32,125 nt of DNA, taken from assembly GCA_020726425.1 (NCBI GenBank), contig DYSA01000004.1, forward strand, positions 1 through 32,125, in the 5' to 3' direction. Every line of letters starts with the position of its first letter. Position 1 is the first letter of the stretch. The stretch comes from Fibrobacter succinogenes. Lineage in GTDB: Bacteria > Fibrobacterota > Chitinivibrionia > Chitinivibrionales > Chitinivibrionaceae. The position numbers and the translations under genes were made by a program. Positions 19,101 to 27,681 of the stretch are shown in pieces. A model generated the notes under the pieces. The model saw only the letters and a list, made by a program, of their open reading frames with translations, had not been told where the DNA came from and searched no databases.

Positions 19101-19825
19101 GCGGTTCTAAAATGAGCCACTTCACGAGTTGCATCATTGAGATGAGCCTGATTAATAGCATTCAAGTGTTTTAGAGCTTCAGTATACTCGCGTTCAGAAA
19201 AGTGAATTTCCGCAAGACGATAGCGAGCTGCCGCAGCACGAACATCTGTCGGATTTACTTCTACAAGCTTGTTATATGACTCAAGAGACTTATCAATTTC
19301 GCCACGCAGATAGTAGATATTACCCACTTGATAATAGGCTTCGCCAACAAGTTTTGAAGTTGGATACTCCTTAATACCGCGCTTATAGCTAGCTAACGCC
19401 TTACTATAATCAGGAGCAGGAGAAACAGGCTCTTTACCTACAGGATTTTTCTGATATTTGATCATGCCCTGCTCGTAAGCTTCCTGAGCTTTCACAAAAT
19501 CATCTTGCGATTTATTGTAATAGAACTTACTAACCGAAAAGAGAGCATCGGCACAACGTTCATTGACTTGACCTACACAGTTTTTTGTCAAATAAGACTC
19601 GTAACGCGCAATAACTTCTTCGGGACTTGCGGTAGTAGTTTGAGCACTCTCAACCTTGCCTAGCAATTTTTCTTTGTCTTGCTTCGCTTTTTCAATCTGC
19701 ATAAGAAGCTCTTGGCGCTTCTTATCCTTCTCTGCATCTGTAAGCTCTTTACCTGCCAACACCGTCGCAAACTGAGCGCACACGACCACTGCCATCATAA
19801 TTATTGGAAACCGTTTCATAAACAA
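16145..19825 (-). CDS. Large secreted TPR-repeat protein, likely partner of the Ton/Agl-like complex
   Basis: 1226 aa; signal peptide (MFMKRFPIIMMAVVVCAQFATVLAG); many TPR/Sel1-like repeats (AYYQVGNIYYLRGEIDKSLESYNKLVEVNPTDVRAAAARYRLAEIHF etc.). Confidence 0.85.
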   Translation of the reverse strand: MFMKRFPIIMMAVVVCAQFATVLAGKELTDAEKDKKRQELLMQIEKAKQDKEKLLGKVESAQTTTASPEEVIARYESYLTKNCVGQVNERCADALFSVSKFYYNKSQDDFVKAQEAYEQGMIKYQKNPVGKEPVSPAPDYSKALASYKRGIKEYPTSKLVGEAYYQVGNIYYLRGEIDKSLESYNKLVEVNPTDVRAAAARYRLAEIHFSEREYTEALKHLNAINQAHLNDATREVAHFRTAEIYYNIGSFEKGAEYFGQYIDKCDRLEFPKRDLRPEAMEYLSVCFSDMDNGAQKALDYFSSKGKRTYEDTVTYAVGMKNYDHGQYEAAVLALSRAIDKFPDFEDAPRAQTNIVNCYVIRKKNEDAAKAREKLVDVYGKNGPWAQKNASNKVGIAKADLEVRKALGQIAIYYHSMAQSSKEPEKKSAWFAEALKRYEQFISMYPEDKWATYEYHYNAAEAYSTLGQFEKAAEYYDFVANADLTKYPSFKSDIDTLGLSQEEQEKAKKEKKSSPVDISQMDAGFNSIVALDTLRKIQVKNGNLTGVAAYQLPATQKFLGYVRGFQSRFPKSPNAPEVLMLAADVMYTGEDYVTTISECEKVVLQYGSDKDLFTRATKLKADAYTKSKQFDLAISTYDVLLARTEKNSEEYKKYIDLAAGALFLKADALRTNGGYPAAATAFMSVASKYPSSVVAEKAWFEAAASYETGNDGIKAAETFVALAKQFPASKLIPQAYGRAGENYVKLNKFTEAATVMELAGSTIKDTAFAIGALAKAAEYYKTAGNDTKSGDAFYLAYKLYPTAVNTPTALYNAGLAYEKAKNFQRAIDVYTILGTKYTETEFAAEGYYSIGYCYQKMERKSDMANAFVDYANKFPEPRQKQINAYLLATEAFIELKQISAAETNVSLAIKVYEKYAKKDELSSDIGAKSYYIFGELNRAKVEAIKLVGANPAAVKKQLDIKVKALKPVLESYAEAIKMGIEEWTFKSTYAIGMTYVNFASDLRDQQLFGSRDEKLAAKIQLVSGLEQYYSRAQEKLGWNIETAQKQGISNEYVRKSEIAYMEMGYRKGRLLEEVGEIFRDAPIPDGLTADEEQEYRDALDEKYLTALDAALPKFEEALNTAKAIGISRNVWVDSVKSRIEYIDPTSEAMTIQFETINEEQRVTNSVEAEVQRGLEQALSNISAVMSSGSDDSEKLAKLTEIENVAKRSILDEEEKIAKAKEQLTKLK

Positions 19826-19940
19826 TTGCTACTCCTTCGCTTTTGTCTCAACTGTATTCAGATTAGATCGATTCAGCAAATAATCTACAACATCGAATCT
19901 AAAATTGCATAATTTTATCAATAAGCTTATCATTTTTGTT

Positions 19941-20786
19941 TTAGAGAGACTCAACAACCATGCTATTAGAAAATAATCCAGCAGAATCACGAACTTTGTC
20001 TATACTCGAAAACACGCCAACCATCGTGGATCCAGACCCAGACATAAATGATGTATCAGCACCACATTGCAACAGAGAATCGCGAATATTCACCAACTCC
20101 GGATATCGAGGAAACACCGACAATTCAAAGTCATTGTGAAGCAACCCGATCAAATCGCCGTATTTTTTCCCCTGTAATACATCTTTTATTTTATTTGTGT
20201 CAGATATCCTTTTTCCGACAAGATCATAGTCAATTCCTCGATATGCATCTGCCGTAGACACCCCAAATGGTGGAACAACTAAAAGAAAATAGAGTTTCAT
20301 ATCATGAGAAAAAGGATCAAGAACCTCAGTCGCTTCACTGTCAAATGCGGTCCCTCCCGTAAAATAAAACGGGACATCCATGCCAAGTTTTCGACCCAAA
20401 CGAACTTTGTCTTCATAGGTCAACCCAATGTTCCAAAGCTCATCAAGCAGATTTATCACTGTTGCAGCATTGGTACTTCCACCAGCCAGGCCCCCCTGCA
20501 CTGGAATCACCTTGTGAATATCTATTGAAACATCAGAACCCACACCACATTCACTCCGAATGAGATCAACTGCTTTCCAGCAGATATTCGCCTCATCTAA
20601 AGGGACTCCCGAGTGGTTGCAACTAATTGACATCTCATCGGATTCGGCTATAGTAATCGTATCACCAAGGGATATCTTCTGTTTAATCAAACCCAATTCA
20701 TGATATCCAGCATAAGGACCACCAGTTAACTTGCGAACGATATCTAACGCCAGAGTCAAACGAGTATATGAAACTGCACTAACCAC
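19941..20786 (-). CDS. ispE: 4-diphosphocytidyl-2-C-methyl-D-erythritol kinase (GHMP kinase family)
   Basis: IPVQGGLAGGSTNAA ATP-binding loop, MDVPFYFTGG, FMSGSGSTMVGVF. Overlaps rsmA by 8 nt. Confidence 0.85.
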   Translation of the reverse strand: MVSAVSYTRLTLALDIVRKLTGGPYAGYHELGLIKQKISLGDTITIAESDEMSISCNHSGVPLDEANICWKAVDLIRSECGVGSDVSIDIHKVIPVQGGLAGGSTNAATVINLLDELWNIGLTYEDKVRLGRKLGMDVPFYFTGGTAFDSEATEVLDPFSHDMKLYFLLVVPPFGVSTADAYRGIDYDLVGKRISDTNKIKDVLQGKKYGDLIGLLHNDFELSVFPRYPELVNIRDSLLQCGADTSFMSGSGSTMVGVFSSIDKVRDSAGLFSNSMVVESL

Positions 20787-21597
20787 GACTCACTCCATAT
20801 ATTACAGAATACAAATTAACCCAATCAGCAACCGAAAGCTCCTCAGGACGAACATCCACAGAAATACCTGCGGCAAGTAGTTGCTCTTCTGCCCCGACTT
20901 TACCTCCGGTTTTTGACTGAATGTTGTTACTCAACTTTTTGCGACGTGTTGCATACGCAAACGAAACAAACTCCACAAAAGGCACCCAATGATCACGAGG
21001 AAGACGGCCATAGTGAGAATCGTCAAGAACTATCCGAAACACAGAAGATACAATTTTAGGTTTCGGGAAAAATGCACCCGGAGGCACATCAAACAATTTT
21101 TCAGCTACACCAAAATAGCCGCACAATATCGACAGAAATCCAATATCTTTGCCACCGGCACTTGCGCAGATTCGTTCCGCAACCTCCTTCTGAACCATAA
21201 AAGTAACAGATTTCAAAAGAGGAGCTGTAAAAAGGATTTTCTTTATTATATGAGAGGCCACATTGTATGGCAAGTTTCCAACTGCATGATACGAATCACC
21301 CAAGCAAGAATAATCATATTTTACGGCATCACCATTTACAATCTGATATAACGAGTCGCCCAATTTTTCTTTCAAATAAGGAATAACGTCTCGATCCATC
21401 TCAATCATAGTGAACTGAAAATCTTTTTTAACCAAGTACGAGCTCAAAGCACCTTTACCGGGGCCAATTTCCACGACAACATCACCACTATTAGCAGGTA
21501 CTGACTCTACAATTTTTTCTATATAGTAAGGCACAGTGAGAAAATTTTGACCAAACTTCTTCTTTGGAACATGACCTTCAGACAACACAAACCTCAA
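20779..21597 (-). CDS. rsmA: 16S rRNA (adenine1518-N6/adenine1519-N6)-dimethyltransferase
   Basis: KKKFGQNFL, VVEIGPGKGALSSYL, VGNLPYNVASHII, VPPGAFFPKPKIVSSV: characteristic KsgA/RsmA motifs. Confidence 0.95.
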   Translation of the reverse strand: MRFVLSEGHVPKKKFGQNFLTVPYYIEKIVESVPANSGDVVVEIGPGKGALSSYLVKKDFQFTMIEMDRDVIPYLKEKLGDSLYQIVNGDAVKYDYSCLGDSYHAVGNLPYNVASHIIKKILFTAPLLKSVTFMVQKEVAERICASAGGKDIGFLSILCGYFGVAEKLFDVPPGAFFPKPKIVSSVFRIVLDDSHYGRLPRDHWVPFVEFVSFAYATRRKKLSNNIQSKTGGKVGAEEQLLAAGISVDVRPEELSVADWVNLYSVIYGVSRG

Positions 21598-21667
21598 TCA
21601 TCGTTGACATTCTTTGTTCTTACAATGTAGTTTTGTAAAGAATATACACCAATCGAGAGGATTACCG

Positions 21668-22081
21668 GTGAACAGATTTACTCTAATAGCTGTTTCTGCT
21701 GCACTATTAATGTCTAGTTGCGGCGCAAAAAAAGAACAAGTTCAGACCGAACCAACACCTGCGCCCGTAGTTGAACCGACTCAAACAGCTACCCCATTTA
21801 CACCAAACGAAAACGGCCAAACCACGCTGCTTCAGGTGAAATTTTGGAAACTAGCAAACTCTCCCCTTGATTCTATTGCGGCAGCGTACGCAGAACAACT
21901 ATCGACAAAAGATACTGTCGCGTACAAAACTTCAGTTGAGGCATTTACCACTGCCCGCGAGTCAATTTGCAAAAACTCTGGAATCTCGGGAGGATACGAA
22001 GAATACCTCTGGATTTCTCAAAATATTGGCAATCCAATCAACCGACCTTTACTCGATTCTCTAAATCTACAATCGATGTAA
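21668..22081 (+). CDS. Small putative lipoprotein, hypothetical
   Basis: GTG start at 21668 after GAGAGG; (M)NRFTLIAVSAALLMSSCGAKK has a lipobox. 137 aa. The ORF-track ATG at 21614 would precede the signal peptide. Confidence 0.65.
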   Translation: MNRFTLIAVSAALLMSSCGAKKEQVQTEPTPAPVVEPTQTATPFTPNENGQTTLLQVKFWKLANSPLDSIAAAYAEQLSTKDTVAYKTSVEAFTTARESICKNSGISGGYEEYLWISQNIGNPINRPLLDSLNLQSM

Positions 22082-22132
22082 TTTTTCCTTGTATTTTTAA
22101 TATTCACACACTATTTTTGCGTCGTTGGTTAA

Positions 22133-22209
22133 GGGAGATTAGCTCAGTTGGTTAGAGCGCTACATTGACATTGTAGAGGTCGCTGGTTCGAACCCAGTAT
22201 CACCCACCA
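22133..22209 (+). tRNA. tRNA-Val(GAC), CCA encoded
   Basis: Cloverleaf: acceptor GGGAGAT/ATCACCC (one A-A mismatch), D-arm GCTC/GAGC, anticodon arm CTACA-TTGACAT-TGTAG (anticodon GAC), T-arm GCTGG-TTCGAAC-CCAGT, discriminator A, CCA. Confidence 0.93.
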
Positions 22210-22337
22210 CTATACTTACAGACTCCGTGGTTCACTGTTCACCTATGAGTCGCGCTTTAAATGCGTAAATAATCAAGTTCAGTAGTTTTCAAATTCGATT
22301 TTACCACACACAAACGGAAAAAACTTACAGTATTGGA

Positions 22338-24254
22338 ATGAGTATGAAAGTTTATTTGCCAAATGGCAGTGAGCTCATGCTCGACGATGGCGCAACAGCA
22401 TTCGAAGCTGCTAGCATCATTAGTCGTGGCCTTGCACAAAATGCGCTCGCAGCAAAAATAAATGATGTTGTTGTTGATCTTTCACGCACTCTTTCAGATG
22501 GCGACAATCTCGCCATTCTGACATTTGATGATGCTGAAGGAAAAAATGTATTCTGGCATTCTTCTGCGCATATTCTTGCAGAAGCGGTTCAAAACCTCTA
22601 TCCTGGTACCAAGATTACGATTGGCCCAGCGATTGAAGCCGGATTCTACTATGATTTCGACAAAGAAACCCCTTTTACGCCTGACGACCTAGTGAAAATC
22701 GAAACAGAGATCGCCCGAATTGTTTCTGAAAAGAAACCATTTGTTCGCTGTGAGATGAGTCGCGAAGATGCAGAAAAGCAGTTCGTAGCATCAGGAGAAA
22801 CATACAAGACAGAACTTCTTGCAGATATTGAAGGCAATCCTTCATTCTATTCAAGTGGATCGTGGAGCGATATGTGTCGCGGACCTCACGTTCCGAACAC
22901 CGGTGTTGTTAAAGCGGTTAAACTTCTCAGTGTCGCTGGTGCATATTGGCGCGGGGATGTGACAAAGAAAATGCTTCAACGTATTTATGGCGTTTCTTTC
23001 CCGAAAAAGAAAGATCTCGAAGAGTATCTTCACCTTCTTGAAGAAGCAAAAAAACGCGATCACCGCAAACTCGGGAAAGAACTCGATCTCTTTTCATTCC
23101 ACGATGAAGGCCTTGGCTTTCCATTCTGGCATGCAAAAGGATCGATCATTTATAACGAAGTTGCAAACTACAGTCGTGGTGAGCATTTCAAACGGAACTA
23201 CGATGAAGTTCGCACTCCAGTAATTCTCAACGAAGAGTTGTGGCATCGCAGTGGTCACTGGGATAAGTACCAAGAAAATATGTACTTTGTATCCATTGAT
23301 GACAAAGCACATGCGATTAAGCCTATGAACTGCCCTGGCGGACTTCTTATTTTCAAGAATTCACCGCGCTCATATCGCGATCTTCCGATTCGAAATTTCG
23401 AATTTGGGCTTGTTCACCGTCATGAAAAAAGTTCTGCGATGCACGGATTATTCCGCGTTCGTCAGTTTACTCAAGACGATGCACATATTTTCTGTACACC
23501 AGAGCAGATCGAACCGGAAATCAATGATGTTATAGATTTCATTTTCTCTGTATATCAAACTATGGGATTCGATGATTTCTTCATTGAACTTTCTACTCGC
23601 CCTGATAAATTTATCGGCGATCTAGAAGTGTGGGACGTTGCTGAAAAAGCACTTCAAAGTGTCCTTGAAGCAAAAGGTATTAAGTACAAACTCAATCCTG
23701 GCGACGGCGCATTCTACGGGCCAAAAATTGACTTCCATATTCGCGACTCGCTGAAGCGAAGTTGGCAGTGCGGAACAATCCAGCTCGATTTCTCAATGCC
23801 TAAACGTTTTGAACTTGAATATGCTGATTCCGATGGTACAAAGAAAACTCCGGTGATGATTCACCGTGCACTTCTCGGTTCAATGGAACGATTTATCGGA
23901 ATTATGATTGAGCACTATGCAGGATTCCTTCCTTTATGGCTCTCTCCTGTTCAGGTAAAAGTGATGACAATTTCTGATAAGTTTAACACTTTTGCAGAGG
24001 AAGTCACCGCAAAACTTCGATCTTTCGGTATTCGTGCTGAAATGGATTACCGAAGTGAAAAAGTTGGATATAAAATCCGCGATGCAGAAACTCACAAAGT
24101 TCCGTATATGGCTGTTATCGGCGAAAAAGAGATGGAAGCAGGATCGGTATCGGTTCGTCTTCATAAAAAAGGTGACCTTGGTGTTTTGACAGTTGACACC
24201 TTTATCGCTCAGTTACAAGATCAAATTGTCAACAAAAAAGCATACGAAGAGTAA
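22338..24254 (+). CDS. thrS: Threonine--tRNA ligase
   Basis: 638 aa with TGS domain, editing domain (HSSAHILAEAV), catalytic motifs (MNCPGGLLIFKNSPRSYRDLPIRNFEFGLVHRHEKSSAMHGLFRVRQFTQDDAHIFC). Confidence 0.98.
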   Translation: MSMKVYLPNGSELMLDDGATAFEAASIISRGLAQNALAAKINDVVVDLSRTLSDGDNLAILTFDDAEGKNVFWHSSAHILAEAVQNLYPGTKITIGPAIEAGFYYDFDKETPFTPDDLVKIETEIARIVSEKKPFVRCEMSREDAEKQFVASGETYKTELLADIEGNPSFYSSGSWSDMCRGPHVPNTGVVKAVKLLSVAGAYWRGDVTKKMLQRIYGVSFPKKKDLEEYLHLLEEAKKRDHRKLGKELDLFSFHDEGLGFPFWHAKGSIIYNEVANYSRGEHFKRNYDEVRTPVILNEELWHRSGHWDKYQENMYFVSIDDKAHAIKPMNCPGGLLIFKNSPRSYRDLPIRNFEFGLVHRHEKSSAMHGLFRVRQFTQDDAHIFCTPEQIEPEINDVIDFIFSVYQTMGFDDFFIELSTRPDKFIGDLEVWDVAEKALQSVLEAKGIKYKLNPGDGAFYGPKIDFHIRDSLKRSWQCGTIQLDFSMPKRFELEYADSDGTKKTPVMIHRALLGSMERFIGIMIEHYAGFLPLWLSPVQVKVMTISDKFNTFAEEVTAKLRSFGIRAEMDYRSEKVGYKIRDAETHKVPYMAVIGEKEMEAGSVSVRLHKKGDLGVLTVDTFIAQLQDQIVNKKAYEE

Positions 24255-24277
24255 GTTACTAAACCTGGAGGATTAGT

Positions 24278-24919
24278 ATCGCAAGAAAATTTAGAGGCCT
24301 GCCTCAAAGAGAATTAGATGACACTCGTATCAATGATATGATCCGGGATGCAGAAATTCGCGTAATTTCAGCAGATGGTGAAGACCTTGGACTTATGACT
24401 AGTAGCGCAGCACTGGCACTGGCAGAAGAAAAAGAACTTGATCTCGTTGAAATCGCAGCTGCGGCTCAACCGCCTGTTTGTCGTATTATGGACTACGGAA
24501 AGTTCAAATACGAAAAAGCGAAAAAAGCGAAAGAGTCAAAGAAGAAGCAGGTAAAGGTTCAGAATAAAGAGATTAAACTGCACCTTAAAACTGACAAGCA
24601 TGACTATGATTTTAAAATGAAACACGCTGTTGATTTCCTCATCAGAGGTAATCGAGTAAAAGTAACTCTCGTTTTCCGTGGACGCGAAATCGTTTACAAA
24701 GACCTTGGGCTTGCAATTATGGAACGTGTTGATGCTGATCTTAGTCAACTTGCATCAGCTGAACGCAAGTTTGTTATGGAAGGCCGTAATATGATCAGTA
24801 ACTATGTTTCTGATAAGGCTAAAGTAAAAGCTTACGAAAAAATCCATGGCGTGAGCAAACCGCTTCCACCAATGGAAAATGACAGTGATGAGTTTGATGA
24901 ATCTGATGATGAAGAGTAA
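24278..24919 (+). CDS. infC: Translation initiation factor IF-3 with probable AUC start
   Basis: The ORF track starts at the internal ATG 24338. In-frame upstream codons [20 protein letters not shown] belong to the IF-3 N-terminus, with GGAGG at 24267-24271 spaced 6 nt before ATC 24278. The body is canonical IF-3 ([53 protein letters not shown]). Confidence 0.92.
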   Translation: MARKFRGLPQRELDDTRINDMIRDAEIRVISADGEDLGLMTSSAALALAEEKELDLVEIAAAAQPPVCRIMDYGKFKYEKAKKAKESKKKQVKVQNKEIKLHLKTDKHDYDFKMKHAVDFLIRGNRVKVTLVFRGREIVYKDLGLAIMERVDADLSQLASAERKFVMEGRNMISNYVSDKAKVKAYEKIHGVSKPLPPMENDSDEFDESDDEE

Positions 24920-24951
24920 ACAAATCAATTAATTGCTATAGGAGACTTGAC

Positions 24952-25146
24952 ATGCCAAAAATCAAGACTAGAAGCGGCGTTAAAAAGCGTTTCAAGCTTA
25001 CCGGAACCGGTAAAGTTAAAAGAAGTAAAGCGTTCGGTAACCACATTCTTACAACAAAGAGTGCAAAACGGAAACGTAACCTTCGTAAGAGTGCACTTGT
25101 TCACTCTACGCAGATGAAAAAAATTAAAGCTATGCTGAACGCGTAA
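24952..25146 (+). CDS. rpmI: 50S ribosomal protein L35
   Basis: [50 protein letters not shown]; position between infC and rplT. Confidence 0.97.
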   Translation: MPKIKTRSGVKKRFKLTGTGKVKRSKAFGNHILTTKSAKRKRNLRKSALVHSTQMKKIKAMLNA

Positions 25147-25165
25147 GGTTTAGAGGAGATTAGAA

Positions 25166-25513
25166 ATGCCAAGAGCTAAAAATAGAGTCGCATCACGTGA
25201 AAGAAGAAAACGTATCCTTCGTTCAAACAAAGGTTACTTTGGTAAAGGTAAAAATGCTATCAAAACTGCGAGTGACGCGTTTTGGCGGGCTGGCGTATAC
25301 GCATATCGCGACCGTCGCCAGAAAAAACGTCATTTCCGTGCACTTTGGATTCTTCGTATCAATGCGGCAGTTCGCGAACATGGTATGAATTATTCAACTT
25401 TCATCGCTTCGCTTAACAAAGCTGGCGTTGAACTCAACCGCAAAGCACTTGCTCACCTTGCAGTGCATGAACCTGCAGCTTTCGCAGCTGTTGTAGCTTC
25501 AGTTCGCGGCTAA
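25166..25513 (+). CDS. rplT: 50S ribosomal protein L20
   Basis: [80 protein letters not shown]. Confidence 0.98.
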   Translation: MPRAKNRVASRERRKRILRSNKGYFGKGKNAIKTASDAFWRAGVYAYRDRRQKKRHFRALWILRINAAVREHGMNYSTFIASLNKAGVELNRKALAHLAVHEPAAFAAVVASVRG

Positions 25514-25537
25514 TCAGTTATTCTGATTACAACAATT

Positions 25538-25569
25538 AAGGGAACCTTCAATCGAAGGTTCCCTTTTTT
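25538..25569 (+). terminator. Intrinsic terminator after rplT
   Basis: Perfect 12-bp stem AAGGGAACCTTC-aatc-GAAGGTTCCCTT followed by a T-run. Confidence 0.93.
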
Positions 25570-25588
25570 ATATTCTTGCAAGATAAAA

Positions 25589-26620
25589 TTACAGGCGACT
25601 TAAAATCTCTGCTTTCTTGGAATCAAACTCTGCTTGGGTAATCAAGCCATTATCTACAAGCTGTTTCAGTTTGGTAAGAGCAGCCATTGGATCATCAGCG
25701 ACCGGAACTGCCTGCGCTTGAGGAGCCGGTTGCCCCATCATCGATCCACCCATTGCCCCCGCCATCATGTTCCCAAAACCCATTCCAGCACCGAGTCCCA
25801 TTCCAATGCCCGCTGCACCACCCTCGTTGCGAGCAGCATCGCGCATTGCATCAAGTTGTTGCATTTGCGCGTAGTTCAACCCGACAGCCTGAGCTGCATG
25901 AGCCTCTGCTGTCATATCAGCGATACGATTGATACGTTTCATAGTATCTTCATCAAATGAAGTACCTTCGACACGGAAATCAGACATTTCAAAACCAAGA
26001 GTAGCAAATAGTGGTGCAGTTTTCACCGACAAGCCAAGAGCAATCTCTTCGCGATTTGCATCAATTTCCGCATAGGAGAATTTACACTCTGCTAAATAAT
26101 CAGTAAGAGGTTGTATAATACGACTTCCGATTACTTCACGAAACCGATCAATGGTAAAATCAACTCCACCACCGATGATATTTACATAGAACTCTTCCGG
26201 CTGAGTGATCCTAAATGAGTAGTTCCCATATGCACGAAGGCCAACGGGAAACTTATACTTCGGATCATCATACTTAATAACCGAAGAGGTTCCCCACCGT
26301 TGATTCAGAATGACTGTTGTTTTGAAAAAGTAGATTCCAACTTTATGCTCACTTTCAAAAGCCTGCATAAATTTGGAAATCGTTGTCCAGAACGGAATGT
26401 TATCGGTTTTTAAATCAACCATTCCCGGCTTTGTAATTACGGACTTAACCTGTCCTTCATAGACAAAGATGCACCCCTGACCGGGGTTTACAATCAGCTT
26501 AGACGCATTCTTAATTTCATTTCCATCGGCACTCCACTGTGAAAACAGCGCATTTTCTGATGGATTTTCCCATTCAATAACAGACCGTAACTGGCTTTTA
26601 AGTGCACTAAAAAGTCCCAT
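25589..26620 (-). CDS. SPFH/Band-7-like (virion core protein-like) protein with C-terminal SHOCT domain
   Basis: Start MGLFSALKSQLRSVIEW preceded by GAGG. C-terminal DDPMAALTKLKQLVDNGLITQAEFDSKKAEILSRL is a SHOCT motif; middle is SPFH-like; Gly/Met/Ala-rich linker. Confidence 0.85.
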   Translation of the reverse strand: MGLFSALKSQLRSVIEWENPSENALFSQWSADGNEIKNASKLIVNPGQGCIFVYEGQVKSVITKPGMVDLKTDNIPFWTTISKFMQAFESEHKVGIYFFKTTVILNQRWGTSSVIKYDDPKYKFPVGLRAYGNYSFRITQPEEFYVNIIGGGVDFTIDRFREVIGSRIIQPLTDYLAECKFSYAEIDANREEIALGLSVKTAPLFATLGFEMSDFRVEGTSFDEDTMKRINRIADMTAEAHAAQAVGLNYAQMQQLDAMRDAARNEGGAAGIGMGLGAGMGFGNMMAGAMGGSMMGQPAPQAQAVPVADDPMAALTKLKQLVDNGLITQAEFDSKKAEILSRL

Positions 26621-26766
26621 TATAACCTCGTCTATAGGGTTTATATTCACAACGTCGATTTCTACTCATAGAATCACATGCATAAGTATACAACAGTTAC
26701 AGTTTTCATGCAAGAATCAGAATTTACGATAATTGCAGATTCTATATTCGAAATAAAGGGGGGCAG

Positions 26767-27681
26767 ATGAAAGAACGAATTAAATATCTTGCTCGTTCAC
26801 TTGGATTTTCAGGGTGTGGCTTTGCTTCTACCACTGAACTAACATCTGAACGCACTTCGTTAATGGAATGGCTAGCCTCTGGATTTCACGCCAACATGAA
26901 TTATATGGAAAATCATTTCGAAAAGCGACTCAATCCTTCACTTCTCGTCGAAGGATCCAAAACCGTTATTTCCCTAACATTCCCCTATTTTCCAGATAAA
27001 ATCCAAGACTCTTCAACCTTCCAAATCGCAAAATATGCCTACGGAGAAGACTATCATGATGTTCTTAAGGATAAACTTAGAATTCTTCTGGAACAGATAG
27101 ACATTGAGTTTGGCCCCGTGTCTGGAAGAGTTTTCACCGATTCTGCCCCAATTCTGGAACGTCCTCTTGCTGTTCGCTCTGGGCTTGGCTGGATTGGACG
27201 CAATTCTCTCTTGATCACCAAAGAGTCTGGATCATTCGTTTTCATCGCTGAAATACTATGTGATCTTTCGATTGACCCAGATACTCCATTTGATAACAAT
27301 TTTTGTGGTACTTGCCGAGCTTGTATTGACAATTGTCCCACTTCAGCGATCATTGCAGATGGTGTGATTGATAGCAACCGCTGCCTCTCTTACTGGACCA
27401 TTGAACACAAAGGGGAAATTCCAGAAGAAATCCAAAACTTGAATCGCAATAGAATGTATGGGTGTGATATTTGCCAAGATGTCTGCCCTTGGAACCGTCG
27501 CGCTCAAAAGACGACTGAACCACGATTTCAGCCGCATCCTGAACTTCTGGAATTTACAAACGAAGATTGGAAGAATCTCACAGAAAATGAATACAGCCGA
27601 CTTTTTAAAAAGTCGGCTGTTAAAAGAGCAAAATTTGGAGGGTTGCGAAGAAATATCGACTCGCTTACTTCTCAGCTTTAA
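26767..27681 (+). CDS. queG: Epoxyqueuosine reductase
   Basis: Two 4Fe-4S motifs (CGTCRACIDNCP; CDICQDVCPWN) and typical QueG features (LNPSLLVEGSKTVISLTFPYF; FKKSAVKRAKFGGLRRN). Confidence 0.95.
   Translation: MKERIKYLARSLGFSGCGFASTTELTSERTSLMEWLASGFHANMNYMENHFEKRLNPSLLVEGSKTVISLTFPYFPDKIQDSSTFQIAKYAYGEDYHDVLKDKLRILLEQIDIEFGPVSGRVFTDSAPILERPLAVRSGLGWIGRNSLLITKESGSFVFIAEILCDLSIDPDTPFDNNFCGTCRACIDNCPTSAIIADGVIDSNRCLSYWTIEHKGEIPEEIQNLNRNRMYGCDICQDVCPWNRRAQKTTEPRFQPHPELLEFTNEDWKNLTENEYSRLFKKSAVKRAKFGGLRRNIDSLTSQL
27593..27620. repeat. 28-bp perfect palindrome inside queG
   Basis: ACAGCCGACTTTTT|AAAAAGTCGGCTGT is perfectly self-complementary. It lies 45 nt downstream of the mlaD stop on the minus strand. 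Confidence 0.95.

Noticed and set aside
16338-19161. Multiple short ORFs on both strands inside the 1226-aa TPR gene
   Set aside because: The TPR reading frame is continuous with a signal peptide and repeat periodicity; the overlapping ORFs have no independent support.
21600-21650. TTGACA-containing promoter in the rsmA/lipoprotein divergent region
   Set aside because: A -35-like TTGACA is present but no convincing -10 lies at 16-18 nt; not reported as a feature.
22851-23312. Minus-strand and alternate-frame ORFs within thrS
   Set aside because: They overlap highly conserved ThrS catalytic coding sequence.
24338-24919. ORF-track start of infC at ATG 24338
   Set aside because: It would delete the conserved IF-3 N-terminus; an in-frame AUC with a well-spaced GGAGG is present upstream.
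25634-25960. 108-aa and 81-aa plus-strand ORFs opposite the SPFH-SHOCT gene
   Set aside because: Pro/His/Ser-rich shadow of the Gly/Met/Ala-rich linker; no RBS or homology.
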